Positions 33,130-41,434 of a stretch of DNA of 64,000 nt are shown one piece after another (positions within the stretch are counted from its first letter, which is position 1; each line of letters starts with the position of its first letter). Source of the stretch: Viridibacterium sediminicola. Lineage in GTDB: Bacteria; Pseudomonadota; Gammaproteobacteria; Burkholderiales; Rhodocyclaceae. The position numbers and the translations under genes were made by a program. The notes below the pieces were generated by a model. It was not told where the DNA came from. It searched no databases and saw only the letters and a program-made list of their open reading frames with translations. The stretch is taken from assembly GCF_039631295.1 (NCBI RefSeq), contig NZ_JBDIVE010000004.1, positions 248,001 through 312,000 of the forward strand. Reading direction: 5' to 3'.

Positions 33130-33489
33130 ATGCAGATTGAACTTCATACGACTGACTTGAGCTTGAGTGAAGCCATTCGCGAGTACATCGATCGTCGAAC
33201 CGGCTTTGCGTTCTCACGCGTGCAGGATCGCGTGCGCCGCGTCGCCATCCATCTGAGCGACATCAACGGGCCACGTGGCGGGATCGACAAGCGCTGCAGC
33301 GTGCAGGTTCATCTGCGCTCGGCCCCCTCGGTCATCGTCGAGGAAGCTGATGCCGATGTGTATGTGCTGCTCGATCGCGCCCTGGCGCGTGCCGGGCGCG
33401 TCGTCACCAAGCGCATCGAGCGCAGTCACTCACTGCAGCGCGTGCGCCAGGCGAGCCTGGATGTGGCAATGACGGATGGACGTGTTTGA
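33130..33489 (+). CDS. RaiA/HPF-like ribosome-associated protein
   Basis: Protein of 119 residues with the short hibernation-factor fold (beta-alpha-beta-beta-beta-alpha). It starts MQIELHTTDLSLSEAIREYI and contains VRRVAIHLSDINGPRGGIDKRC-like strands and a basic final helix (LARAGRVVTKRIERS). It lacks the long-form C-terminal dimerisation domain, so it resembles RaiA or a short HPF-type protein that binds the ribosome in stress. GGAG lies upstream; an in-frame ATG at 33115 is an alternative. It precedes the TerB-like gene by 10 bases. Confidence 0.8.
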   Translation: MQIELHTTDLSLSEAIREYIDRRTGFAFSRVQDRVRRVAIHLSDINGPRGGIDKRCSVQVHLRSAPSVIVEEADADVYVLLDRALARAGRVVTKRIERSHSLQRVRQASLDVAMTDGRV

Positions 33490-33499
33490 GGAGACGACG

Positions 33500-33958
33500 A
33501 TGAGACATTACCCCAAGAACAGTTTGCAGGCGGCTACGCGCATCGTGGCCTTGGCCGTGCTCGCGGATGGGCAGTTGCAGGCGCGCGAGTTTGAAGCCCT
33601 GCGTCGCTCGCAGGTGGCTGCCCGGCTCGGACTTTGCGCCGAGGATTTCGACCGCGTCTTGCAGGAGTTCTGCAGCGATCTGCTGAGCAGCGCCAAGGTC
33701 GATGCGGACGCGCACTGCCAAGTTTCGCCAGCCATCGTCGAGCGCTTGCTCGCCGACATCGATCACCCGCTGCTGCAGGCCGAGCTTGCGCGTCTGGTGG
33801 TCAGCGTGATCGATGCCGACAATACCCTGCATCGCGGCGAATCGCTGCTCTTCAAGGCCTTGCTGCAGCACTGGCCCTGCATCGGTGGCCAGCGCGTCAG
33901 TGAGGCTCCCGCCGTGCCTCAGCTGCCCGCTTACGGTGCTGAGGCGCGCATCTACTGA
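33500..33958 (+). CDS. TerB-like protein
   Basis: Protein of 152 residues, mostly helical, like the tellurite-resistance TerB fold: LADGQLQAREFEAL near the start and IDADNTLHRGESLLF in the second half are the acidic loop-and-helix repeats of that family. GAGGAGA precedes the ATG by six bases. It follows the RaiA-like gene closely and is probably co-transcribed. No other ter gene is nearby. Function is unknown; TerB proteins bind metals and act in membrane stress. Confidence 0.75.
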   Translation: MRHYPKNSLQAATRIVALAVLADGQLQAREFEALRRSQVAARLGLCAEDFDRVLQEFCSDLLSSAKVDADAHCQVSPAIVERLLADIDHPLLQAELARLVVSVIDADNTLHRGESLLFKALLQHWPCIGGQRVSEAPAVPQLPAYGAEARIY

Positions 33959-34023
33959 GCGCTTGTGCGCGCAGCCGCAACGCTCCCGCCGCGCAGGTGG
34001 GGGCGTCGGCGCTGCAGGCATGC

Positions 34024-36309
34024 TCAGGGGATATCCGGCACAAAGCTGGCTTCGACGCCATTGACGCGTCGCACGCTCTGATCGGTGATGCTTGCTGCGC
34101 CCTCACTTTGCAGGACCAGATTGCGCGCGGTATCAAGCTGCAGATGCAGTTTTCCGTGTGCGCTTGCTGAGCTCAGATCCAGTATTTTTCCGTCGAATGC
34201 AATTTGGCTACGCGTTGCCAGCGTGGCGGCGCGAAAGCGTGCGAAGTCGCGGGCATCGTGCAGTGCTTCCGCCGCGCTGACCCACATCGCGAATGTGCCG
34301 CGCGCCGTGCTTGGCGTGGTGCTGTGGGTAGCAGTAAGGCGCACGGCCTGGTTGGCGAGACCATCGTTGATGAGCTGCAGATTCACGGCTTGATTGCGGG
34401 TGTCCCAGGCGCCGAGCGGGCGCAGCGCGAGCGCGACATCTTCACGCTGCACGAACAGGGTCTGGCCTGCGGCAATGCTGATGCTTTGTGCAACGAAGGG
34501 CGCAAAGTCGAAGCGGCCCAGCGTGCGTGCGACGCCGCCTTGCGCATCGAGCGCGACAAAATCCAGCGCGGCCAGCTCGATCTCGGTCTGGCCGGCAATC
34601 GTCGAGTACAGCCAGGCGCGCACGCTGACCGCGCCATTTGGTGCGCGCTGTTCGAAGTCGTGTGTGCTGAAGTCGGCGCCGCCCTTGATGCGTTCGATAT
34701 GTTCGCTGCCGATCAGTTGATGTGCAGCGTCGTAGAAGTTGAGGTAGAGCGCGATCTCGCCACCACGCAGGCGCGCGCTGAAGCGGTAGCGTTCGCCCGC
34801 TTTCACCGGAAAGTTGCGTGATACGCCCAGGCCTTTGCTGCCGTCCTGATCGCGCAGGCGCAGGATGTTTTGTGCCTGCTCGCGGTGAATGCTGATCTGC
34901 GTTGCCTGCCCGTCTGGCGCTGGCTCAAAGCGCCATTGGCTGGTCTGCGTGAACAAATCCAGTCGTTGATCGTCGAGCCAGAAGCTGGCATCGGCAGGCA
35001 GGATGAGGACTGATTCCAGCGCGCTGTTGAAGTTGCTGTCATTGCTGCCGCTGGCGGCGAACAAGACCTCGCGCTCGCGCTGCACGCTGGCGAGGAAGGG
35101 CCGCAGGTGCAGGGACTTTAGGTGGCCCGAGCCGGGTTCGACGATGCGCTGCGTGCCGTAGTAATCGCGGCGACCCTCCATGAGATAGCTGATTACCGGC
35201 ACGTCCTGCCCGCTGCCGAGGCTGATCGCCAGCGGTGCGGTGTCCATGTTGTAGTAATTGGCCTGCGCCGAGGCAATCGACAGATTCTTGCCGAGGTAAT
35301 GACTCAGGCGCTGCTGCGGTCCTTCGCCCCAGCGGCTTTCGATGAAGCGCGGCAGCGGTGCGCTGAGCCACTTCACGGCATTCGCCGATGGCATGGCAAA
35401 GGCATACGCGTTGTACGGGGTCTTGGGCGCCGTGTTGCCGGCGCTGTCAAACCAGCCGGCGCGGGCCACCAAGGCATTGATGTCACCGACGTTGAACAGG
35501 CGGTTGTAGTCACGGCTGTGCGTGCCGCCCAGACGGGCTGCGGGCGCGTACCAGTGCAGGGCGATATCGCTCCATACCGCGTCCAGCCCGGCCTGCGCCA
35601 GGGCGCGGGTGTCTTGGTCGGGCGCCAGATTGCGCAGCAGGGCGAGGTTGTCCAGATCAACGCCGTAATAGGTCGGGCTCAGATACTCGGTAATGCCGAC
35701 GCGCGCGGTGTAGCGCAGCCAGTCGCGCAGCATGGTTTTGCCTTGCGCAATGAGCGCTGTGTCCTGAAGGCAGCGGCCCAGCGCGACGAGGTTCCAGGCC
35801 TTCATCAGGTAGATATTGGTGTAGCTGATGTTCACGCTGTGGCGCGTGATCCCGGTGCGTGCGAGTTCCAGCATGGCCTGCAGCGGCGCGCGCTGCGCGG
35901 GTGTGAGGCGATCCGCGTAGAGCAGCCACAGCAGTGTGGCGTGACGCATGACGAATTCGATGCCATTGCGGTCGGTGATCTGCGTGTCGCCCGCGTACCA
36001 CAGCATATTGCCGTAGCTGCGGCTGGCCGGATCGCGATCCTGCATGCTGGCCAACGCCGTGAGGCTTTGCGCGATGCGCGCGTCGTCGTAATGGCTGGCG
36101 AGGCCGTCGAGGGCCAGGGCGATGAGCTCGCGCGAAGTCGTGCCGTTTTTCAGCGTGCCGCCGGCGAAGTAGCGCTGCCAGCGCGCATCGACCGAGCTTT
36201 GCAGGGCGCCCGATACGTCGGCGGAGGGCGCCCACAGCGGTGCGGCCTGGGCGACCGAAACGGCGAGCCCCCAGAGAAGACTGCAGAGAACAGTAAGCCA
36301 GCGCATCAA
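34024..36309 (-). CDS. Large exported protein, alginate/heparin lyase-like architecture
   Basis: Secreted protein of 761 residues with a signal peptide (LLWGLAVSVAQA, cleavage near 22). The N-terminal half, about 25-390, is helical with repeated tryptophan/tyrosine motifs (YGNMLWYAG, HATLLWLLY, NISYTNIYLMKAW), like an alpha/alpha toroid of polysaccharide lyases. A YYGTQRI segment near residue 388 starts a beta-rich part. Residues about 490-590 resemble a carbohydrate-binding beta-sandwich. I cannot assign a polysaccharide substrate or confirm catalytic residues. It stands alone. Confidence 0.6.
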   Translation of the reverse strand: MMRWLTVLCSLLWGLAVSVAQAAPLWAPSADVSGALQSSVDARWQRYFAGGTLKNGTTSRELIALALDGLASHYDDARIAQSLTALASMQDRDPASRSYGNMLWYAGDTQITDRNGIEFVMRHATLLWLLYADRLTPAQRAPLQAMLELARTGITRHSVNISYTNIYLMKAWNLVALGRCLQDTALIAQGKTMLRDWLRYTARVGITEYLSPTYYGVDLDNLALLRNLAPDQDTRALAQAGLDAVWSDIALHWYAPAARLGGTHSRDYNRLFNVGDINALVARAGWFDSAGNTAPKTPYNAYAFAMPSANAVKWLSAPLPRFIESRWGEGPQQRLSHYLGKNLSIASAQANYYNMDTAPLAISLGSGQDVPVISYLMEGRRDYYGTQRIVEPGSGHLKSLHLRPFLASVQREREVLFAASGSNDSNFNSALESVLILPADASFWLDDQRLDLFTQTSQWRFEPAPDGQATQISIHREQAQNILRLRDQDGSKGLGVSRNFPVKAGERYRFSARLRGGEIALYLNFYDAAHQLIGSEHIERIKGGADFSTHDFEQRAPNGAVSVRAWLYSTIAGQTEIELAALDFVALDAQGGVARTLGRFDFAPFVAQSISIAAGQTLFVQREDVALALRPLGAWDTRNQAVNLQLINDGLANQAVRLTATHSTTPSTARGTFAMWVSAAEALHDARDFARFRAATLATRSQIAFDGKILDLSSASAHGKLHLQLDTARNLVLQSEGAASITDQSVRRVNGVEASFVPDIP

Positions 36310-36356
36310 CTCTCCCTTAAACTCGGGGGCACCGAGAATACGAACGAATCTGCCCC

Positions 36357-37121
36357 ATGAAAATCGCTACCTGGAACGTCAATTCATTGAAGGTTCGCCT
36401 GCCGCATCTGCTCGACTGGCTGGCGACGACGCAGACCGACGTGGTCTGCCTGCAGGAGCTCAAGTGCGAGGACAAGGCTTTCCCGCTCGCCGAGATCGAA
36501 GCGGCAGGCTATCACGCGGTTTTCAATGGTCAGAAGACTTATAACGGCGTGGCGATCATTTCGCGCAGCGAGGCGACCGACGTCGTGCGCAACATCCCCG
36601 ACTTTGCTGACGAGCAGCGCCGCATCATCGCGGCGACGGTGGACGGCGTGCGCGTGGTGTGTGGCTATTTTCCGAATGGTCAGGCGGTCGGCTCTGAAAA
36701 GTTTGCCTACAAGCTGCAATGGCTTGAGGCGCTGACCACATGGCTGCGCAGTGAGCTGGCGCAGCACGCGCAGCTGGTGCTGGCGGGCGACTACAACATC
36801 GCGCCCGAAGACCGCGATGCGACAGTTGAATGGCAGGATGAGATCCACGTCTCGGTGCCCGAGCGCGAAGCTTTTCGCGCGCTGCTGGCACTGGGGCTGA
36901 CGGATGCATTCCGCATGTTCGAGCAGGGTGACAAGCTCTACTCGTGGTGGGATTACCGGATGATGGCTTTCCGCCGCAATATCGGCCTGCGCATCGATCA
37001 CCTGCTGGTGTCGGACGCGCTACGCGCGCGCGTCACCGGCTGCCTGATCGACAAGGCGCCGCGCAAGCTTGAGCGGCCCTCCGACCATGCGCCGGTGGTG
37101 CTCAGTCTGGCTGCCAGCTGA
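36357..37121 (+). CDS. xth: Exodeoxyribonuclease III
   Basis: AP endonuclease/3'-5' exonuclease of base-excision repair, 254 residues. The start MKIATWNVNSLKVRLPHLLD includes the metal-site asparagine. CLQELKCED has the metal glutamate (about E34), GDYNIAPEDRD the Asp/Asn pair, and the end has RIDHLLVSDAL and SDHAPVVL with the catalytic Asp/His. Length is normal. Confidence 0.95.
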   Translation: MKIATWNVNSLKVRLPHLLDWLATTQTDVVCLQELKCEDKAFPLAEIEAAGYHAVFNGQKTYNGVAIISRSEATDVVRNIPDFADEQRRIIAATVDGVRVVCGYFPNGQAVGSEKFAYKLQWLEALTTWLRSELAQHAQLVLAGDYNIAPEDRDATVEWQDEIHVSVPEREAFRALLALGLTDAFRMFEQGDKLYSWWDYRMMAFRRNIGLRIDHLLVSDALRARVTGCLIDKAPRKLERPSDHAPVVLSLAAS

Positions 37122-37130
37122 GCTGCGCCC

Positions 37131-37165
37131 GGCTTCCCGCCCGCCCGATTGCTGAGCGGGAAGCC
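37131..37165. terminator. Bidirectional hairpin between convergent genes
   Basis: Perfect 10-base arms GGCTTCCCGC (37131-37140) and GCGGGAAGCC (37156-37165) enclose a 15-base loop. It lies between xth and the convergent dehydrogenase gene. No T run is seen on either side, so termination strength is unclear. Confidence 0.6.
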
Positions 37166-37177
37166 TGAGATGCCTGC

Positions 37178-38236
37178 TCAGCCCTGCTTGAGCGAAGCCA
37201 TGTCGATGACGAAGCGGTATTTCACGTCAGCCTTGAGCAGGCGCTCGTAGGCATCGTTGATCTCTTCCATCTTGATCACTTCGATGTCGGAGCTGATGTT
37301 GTGCACGCCGCAGAAGTCGAGCATTTCCTGTGTCGCCGGAATGCCGCCGATCAACGAGCCGGACAGTGATTGGCCGGAGACGACCATCGGCATGGTGTTG
37401 AGCGCCGGCTCCAGCGGGCCGAGGTAGCCGACCAGGGTCAGCTTGCCCTTGAAGGTGAGCGTGGGAATGTAGGGGTTGAGGTCGTGCACGTAGGGCACGG
37501 TGTCGACGATCAGATCGAACTGCCCGGCCACTGCTGCCATCTGTTCGGGGTCCGTCGACAGCACCACATGATGCGCGCCGAGGCGGCGGGCGTCGGCTTC
37601 CTTGCCCGGCGAGCGCGTGAACAGCGTGACTTCAGCGCCGAGCGCATTGGCCAGCTTGAGCGCCATGTGGCCGAGGCCACCGAGGCCGACGACGGCGACC
37701 TTCTTGCCCGGGCCGATATTGGCATCCTTGAGCGGCGACCAGGTGGTGATGCCGGCGCAGAGCAGGGGCGCGGCGCCCTTGAGGTCGAGATTGTCGGGCA
37801 CGCGCACGACGAAGTCCTGCTTCACCACCACCTTCTCGGAATAGCCGCCATGGGTGGGCGTGCCATCGATGCGGTCGACGCCGCCATAGGTGAAGGTGGG
37901 GCCTTCCTTGCAATGCTGCTCCTGGCCCTGCTCGCAGGCGACACAATGGCCGCAGGAATCGACCAGACAGCCGACGCCCACCGCATCGCCCACCTTGAAC
38001 TTGCTGACGCCGGCACCGACGGCGATCACGCGGCCGACGATCTCATGACCCGGCACGACCGGATAGCTGGTCCAGCCCCAGTCGTTGCGTGCAAAGTGCA
38101 GATCGGAATGGCAGACGCCGCAGTAGAGAATGTCGATCACGACATCGTCATTGCGTGGTGCGCGCCGCGCCAGGGTGTAGGGGCCGAGCGGGCTGGTGGT
38201 GGAGGTGGCCGCGTAGGCGCGAACATTGTTGCTCAT
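37178..38236 (-). CDS. Zinc-dependent alcohol dehydrogenase (YahK/Adh type)
   Basis: Medium-chain dehydrogenase of 352 residues using NAD(P). The catalytic zinc site is CGVCHSDLH followed by GHEIVGRV; the structural zinc cysteines are in GCLVDSCGHCVACEQGQEQHC read across several residues. The cofactor motif is VGLGGLGHMALKLA. Members of this group reduce aldehydes such as cinnamaldehyde. The ATG at 38236 is used rather than the longer frame. It is downstream of the aldo/keto reductase gene in the same direction, with 73 bases between. Confidence 0.92.
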   Translation of the reverse strand: MSNNVRAYAATSTTSPLGPYTLARRAPRNDDVVIDILYCGVCHSDLHFARNDWGWTSYPVVPGHEIVGRVIAVGAGVSKFKVGDAVGVGCLVDSCGHCVACEQGQEQHCKEGPTFTYGGVDRIDGTPTHGGYSEKVVVKQDFVVRVPDNLDLKGAAPLLCAGITTWSPLKDANIGPGKKVAVVGLGGLGHMALKLANALGAEVTLFTRSPGKEADARRLGAHHVVLSTDPEQMAAVAGQFDLIVDTVPYVHDLNPYIPTLTFKGKLTLVGYLGPLEPALNTMPMVVSGQSLSGSLIGGIPATQEMLDFCGVHNISSDIEVIKMEEINDAYERLLKADVKYRFVIDMASLKQG

Positions 38237-38309
38237 GATCTTCCCTTTGAATGACCGATGTACTGGAAACGGCAGGCAGGCTGCGCGTGGAATGCGTGGG
38301 CGGGCGCGC

Positions 38310-39314
38310 TCAGCGATCGACCATGGCTTGCATGGCGGGCGAGTAGCGCTCGCCTTCAATCTGGATCGCAGCGAGTGCGGCGCTGATCGCGGCGAGATCC
38401 TCGGCGCCGAGCGAGACATTCGCCGCACCAAGGTTTTCTGTCAGGCGATGCAGCTTGGTGGTGCCCGGAATCGGCACGATCCAGGGCTTTTGCGCGAGCA
38501 GCCAGGCCAGCGCGATCTGCGCACGCGTCACGCCGCGCGCGGCAGCAATCTCGCCGAGCAGATCGATCAGGCGCTGGTTCGCTTCACGCGCCTCGGCGGC
38601 AAAGCGCGGCACACTGGCGCGGATGTCTTTCGCATCGAATTGGGTGTCCGCCGTGATGGCGCCGGTGAGAAAACCGCGTCCGAGCGGGCTGAAAGGCACA
38701 AAGCCGATGCCCAGCTCTTCGAGCACCGGCAGCACGCTGTCTTCCGGCTCACGCCACCACAGCGAGTATTCGCTCTGCAGCGCGGTGACCGGCTGCACGG
38801 CATGCGCGCGGCGGATCGTCGCCACGGAGGCTTCCGAGAGGCCGAAATGGCGCACCTTGCCTTCGGCGATGAGATCTTTCACCGTGCCGGCTACGTCCTC
38901 AATCGGCACGGCCGGGTCGACGCGATGCTGGTAGAAGAGATCGAGCACATCGGTCTTGAGGCGTCGCAACGAGGCCTCGGCTACGGCGCGGATGTGTTCC
39001 GGGCGGCTATCGACGCCGCCAAGCACGCCTGCCACGCCATTGCTGCCGGCGCCGATGCGGAAGCCGAACTTGGTGGCGATCACCACCTTTGAGCGGAACG
39101 GCGCCAGCGCTTCGCCGAGCAGTTCTTCATTGACATAGGGGCCGTAGACCTCGGCGCTGTCGAAGAAGGTGACGCCCATTTCATAAGCGCGGCGGATCAG
39201 CGCGATGCTCGCCGCCTTGTCCTGCGCCGGGCCGTAGCCGTGGCTGAAGCCCATGCAGCCCAGGCCGATGGCCGAGACTTCCAATCCATTCTTGCCCAGT
39301 ACGCGTTGCTGCAT
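38310..39314 (-). CDS. Aldo/keto reductase
   Basis: NADPH-dependent reductase of 334 residues in the AKR superfamily (yeast YakC/IolS-like subgroup). The catalytic tetrad is visible: D and Y in FFDSAEVYGPY, K in VIATKFGF, H in FYQHRVDP. The NADP-binding loop PGTTKLHRLTENLGA is near the C-terminus. A GGAGGAT ribosome site precedes the ATG. It is divergent from a LysR gene with a palindrome in between; a shared role with the downstream alcohol dehydrogenase in aldehyde reduction is plausible. Confidence 0.92.
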   Translation of the reverse strand: MQQRVLGKNGLEVSAIGLGCMGFSHGYGPAQDKAASIALIRRAYEMGVTFFDSAEVYGPYVNEELLGEALAPFRSKVVIATKFGFRIGAGSNGVAGVLGGVDSRPEHIRAVAEASLRRLKTDVLDLFYQHRVDPAVPIEDVAGTVKDLIAEGKVRHFGLSEASVATIRRAHAVQPVTALQSEYSLWWREPEDSVLPVLEELGIGFVPFSPLGRGFLTGAITADTQFDAKDIRASVPRFAAEAREANQRLIDLLGEIAAARGVTRAQIALAWLLAQKPWIVPIPGTTKLHRLTENLGAANVSLGAEDLAAISAALAAIQIEGERYSPAMQAMVDR

Positions 39315-39409
39315 GCTCAATCCTCCCTGTCGTGATGCGCGGCTCTGTGCGCAGCCGACACTGTAGGCGTCGCGATGTCGCGTCACTAGCCGTAAAAGCC
39401 TTGCACCAG

Positions 39410-39428
39410 TATCAAGTAATTATTGATA
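39410..39428. promoter_or_regulatory. Palindrome TATCAAGTAATTATTGATA in AKR/LysR divergent promoter
   Basis: Perfect 6-base arms (TATCAA, TTGATA) with a 7-base centre, in an AT-rich island of a GC-rich intergenic region. It lies 29 bases before the LysR start and 95 bases from the reductase start. It is the natural candidate LysR box for both promoters. Confidence 0.6.
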
Positions 39429-39457
39429 ATCAGATTTTGGGGCGGGGTTTTCAGCGG

Positions 39458-40429
39458 ATGCCGATCAATGAACTACGTGCCATCTCCACCCTGGCCAAGG
39501 CGGTGGAGCTGGGCAGCCTGCGCAAGGCTGCCGCAGCCCAGGACATGACGCCACAAGCGGCCAGTCAGGCGCTGGCCCAGCTTGAAGCCCATCTGGGTGT
39601 GCGTCTCCTGCATCGCACCACGCGCAATATTGCGCTGACCAGCGAAGGGCGCCAGTTCCTCGAATCCGCCCAGCCCGCGCTGGCTGCGCTGGAGCGTGCC
39701 GTGCAACGTGCACGCAGTGCGAAGGATGAAGACCAGGGCACGCTGCGCATCGTCGGTCCGCGCTCATGCTTCCTGCCGGTGTTGTGGCCCGTCGTCGACG
39801 AATTCTGCAAGCAGTATCCCGGCGTGCAACCCGATGTGCTGCTCGATGATCGCATCGGCAACTGGGTGCGCGATCAGGTCGATGTGGGCTTCCGCTTCAG
39901 CAGCCAACCCGAAGAGGGGCTCATTGCGCGCCGCCTGTTTCCGCTGCAGATGATCATTTGCGCCAGTCCGGCTTACCTAGCGGCGCACGGCGCACCGGAC
40001 TCACTGGAGGCGCTGGCCAGCCACCACTGCTCCGCCTTCCGCCACCCGGCCAGTGGCGCACTGATGCCCTGGTATTTCACCATCGACGGCACCTTCGTGC
40101 AGCGTGACATTTCGCCGGCCTTCACCACCAATGATGCCGAGGTCGAAGTGGCCAGCGTCATGTCGGGTCACTGCATCGGCTTGCTCACCAACACCTCGGC
40201 AGCCACCGCGATCCGTGAGGGCCGCCTGGTGCCGCTGCTCATCCAGCATGTCTCCGAGCACTACGGCGTGTATATCTACTACGGTAGCCGCAAGGCCCAG
40301 CCGGCCCGCGTGCGTGCCTTCATCGATCTGGCGATTGCACGTCTGGCCGACAATCCGGCGTACTTTCTCGGCACCGAGGAACTGCAGGCGGCCGAAGCGC
40401 AGGGCCGCCGCGCCATGGCCGCACGCTGA
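39458..40429 (+). CDS. LysR-family transcriptional regulator
   Basis: LysR protein of 323 residues. DNA-binding region about 1-62 (MPINELRAISTLAKAVELGS, with MTPQAASQALAQLE as recognition helix and LLHRTTRNIALTSEG after it). Effector domain about 90-300. Start at the ATG at 39458; a longer frame to 39332 reads through the promoter. It is divergent from the aldo/keto reductase and ends 13 bases from the convergent ppk2. Confidence 0.92.
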   Translation: MPINELRAISTLAKAVELGSLRKAAAAQDMTPQAASQALAQLEAHLGVRLLHRTTRNIALTSEGRQFLESAQPALAALERAVQRARSAKDEDQGTLRIVGPRSCFLPVLWPVVDEFCKQYPGVQPDVLLDDRIGNWVRDQVDVGFRFSSQPEEGLIARRLFPLQMIICASPAYLAAHGAPDSLEALASHHCSAFRHPASGALMPWYFTIDGTFVQRDISPAFTTNDAEVEVASVMSGHCIGLLTNTSAATAIREGRLVPLLIQHVSEHYGVYIYYGSRKAQPARVRAFIDLAIARLADNPAYFLGTEELQAAEAQGRRAMAAR

Positions 40430-40442
40430 AGCCTGCCGCGGC

Positions 40443-41363
40443 TTATTCGAAGACGTTCGGCACCATCATGCTCTCGGGCACCGGCTGGCGGATGTACTCG
40501 GGGTTGTACACGCGCTCGGGCAGCACCACGGCTTCGCGTTCGATCTCGTGATAAGGCATCTGGCTGAGCAGGTGATGGATGCAGTTGAGGCGCGCGCTCT
40601 TCTTGTCGACCGCCTGCACCACCCACCACGGCACTTCGGGGATGTGCGTGCGCTCGATCATCGCCTCCTTGGCCTTGGTGTAGTCCTCCCAGCGGCGGCG
40701 TGATTCGAGGTCCATGGGCGAGAGCTTCCACTGCTTGAGCGGGTCGTGGATGCGGCCGAGGAAGCGCAGGTGCTGCTCATCATCGGTGATCGAGAACCAG
40801 TACTTGATGACCTGGATGCCCGAGCGCACCAGCATGCGTTCGAACTCCGGCACCGAGCGGAAGAACTCTTCGTATTCCTCATCTGAGCAAAAGCCCATCA
40901 CGCGTTCGACGCCGGCGCGGTTGTACCAGCTGCGGTCGAACAGCACCATTTCGCCCGCTGCAGGCAGATGCGCGACATAGCGCTGGAAGTACCACTGCGT
41001 GCGTTCGCGATCATTCGGCGCAGGCAGGGCGACGACGCGGCAGACGCGCGGATTGAGGCGCTGGGTGATGCGCTTGATGACGCCACCCTTGCCGGCGGCA
41101 TCGCGCCCTTCGAACAGGATGACGACCTTGTGGCGCGTGGTGGCGACCCAGTCCTGCAGCTTGACCAGCTCGCTCTGCAGGCGGAACAGCTCGCGGAAGT
41201 AGCGCTGGCGGCGCTCCTTCTCCAGCTGGGCGTGGGCCGGGTCTTGATCGACGAGTGTATCGAGTGAGCGATCCTCGATTTCCAGTTCCAGCTCTTCGTC
41301 GTAGCTGTCGAGCAGGTCGCGGGCGATGCGTTGCTGCAGTTCGTTGGTGTCGATGTAGTTCAT
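40443..41363 (-). CDS. ppk2: Polyphosphate kinase 2
   Basis: PPK2 enzyme of 306 residues that uses polyphosphate to phosphorylate nucleoside diphosphates (or the reverse). Walker A is EGRDAAGKGG (85-94), followed by IKRITQRLNPR. Walker B with the lid is LFDRSWYNRAGVERVMGF (about 141-158). SPMDLESRRRWEDYTKAKE is the typical helix after the lid. The single-domain length suits class I. Substrate preference is not readable. Confidence 0.93.
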   Translation of the reverse strand: MNYIDTNELQQRIARDLLDSYDEELELEIEDRSLDTLVDQDPAHAQLEKERRQRYFRELFRLQSELVKLQDWVATTRHKVVILFEGRDAAGKGGVIKRITQRLNPRVCRVVALPAPNDRERTQWYFQRYVAHLPAAGEMVLFDRSWYNRAGVERVMGFCSDEEYEEFFRSVPEFERMLVRSGIQVIKYWFSITDDEQHLRFLGRIHDPLKQWKLSPMDLESRRRWEDYTKAKEAMIERTHIPEVPWWVVQAVDKKSARLNCIHHLLSQMPYHEIEREAVVLPERVYNPEYIRQPVPESMMVPNVFE

Positions 41364-41434
41364 GGCAGACCGGTGGGCACAAAGATCTGCCGCAGTCTGC
41401 CGCCCTCAGATGACAGGCTTGCTACGCCGACCGC

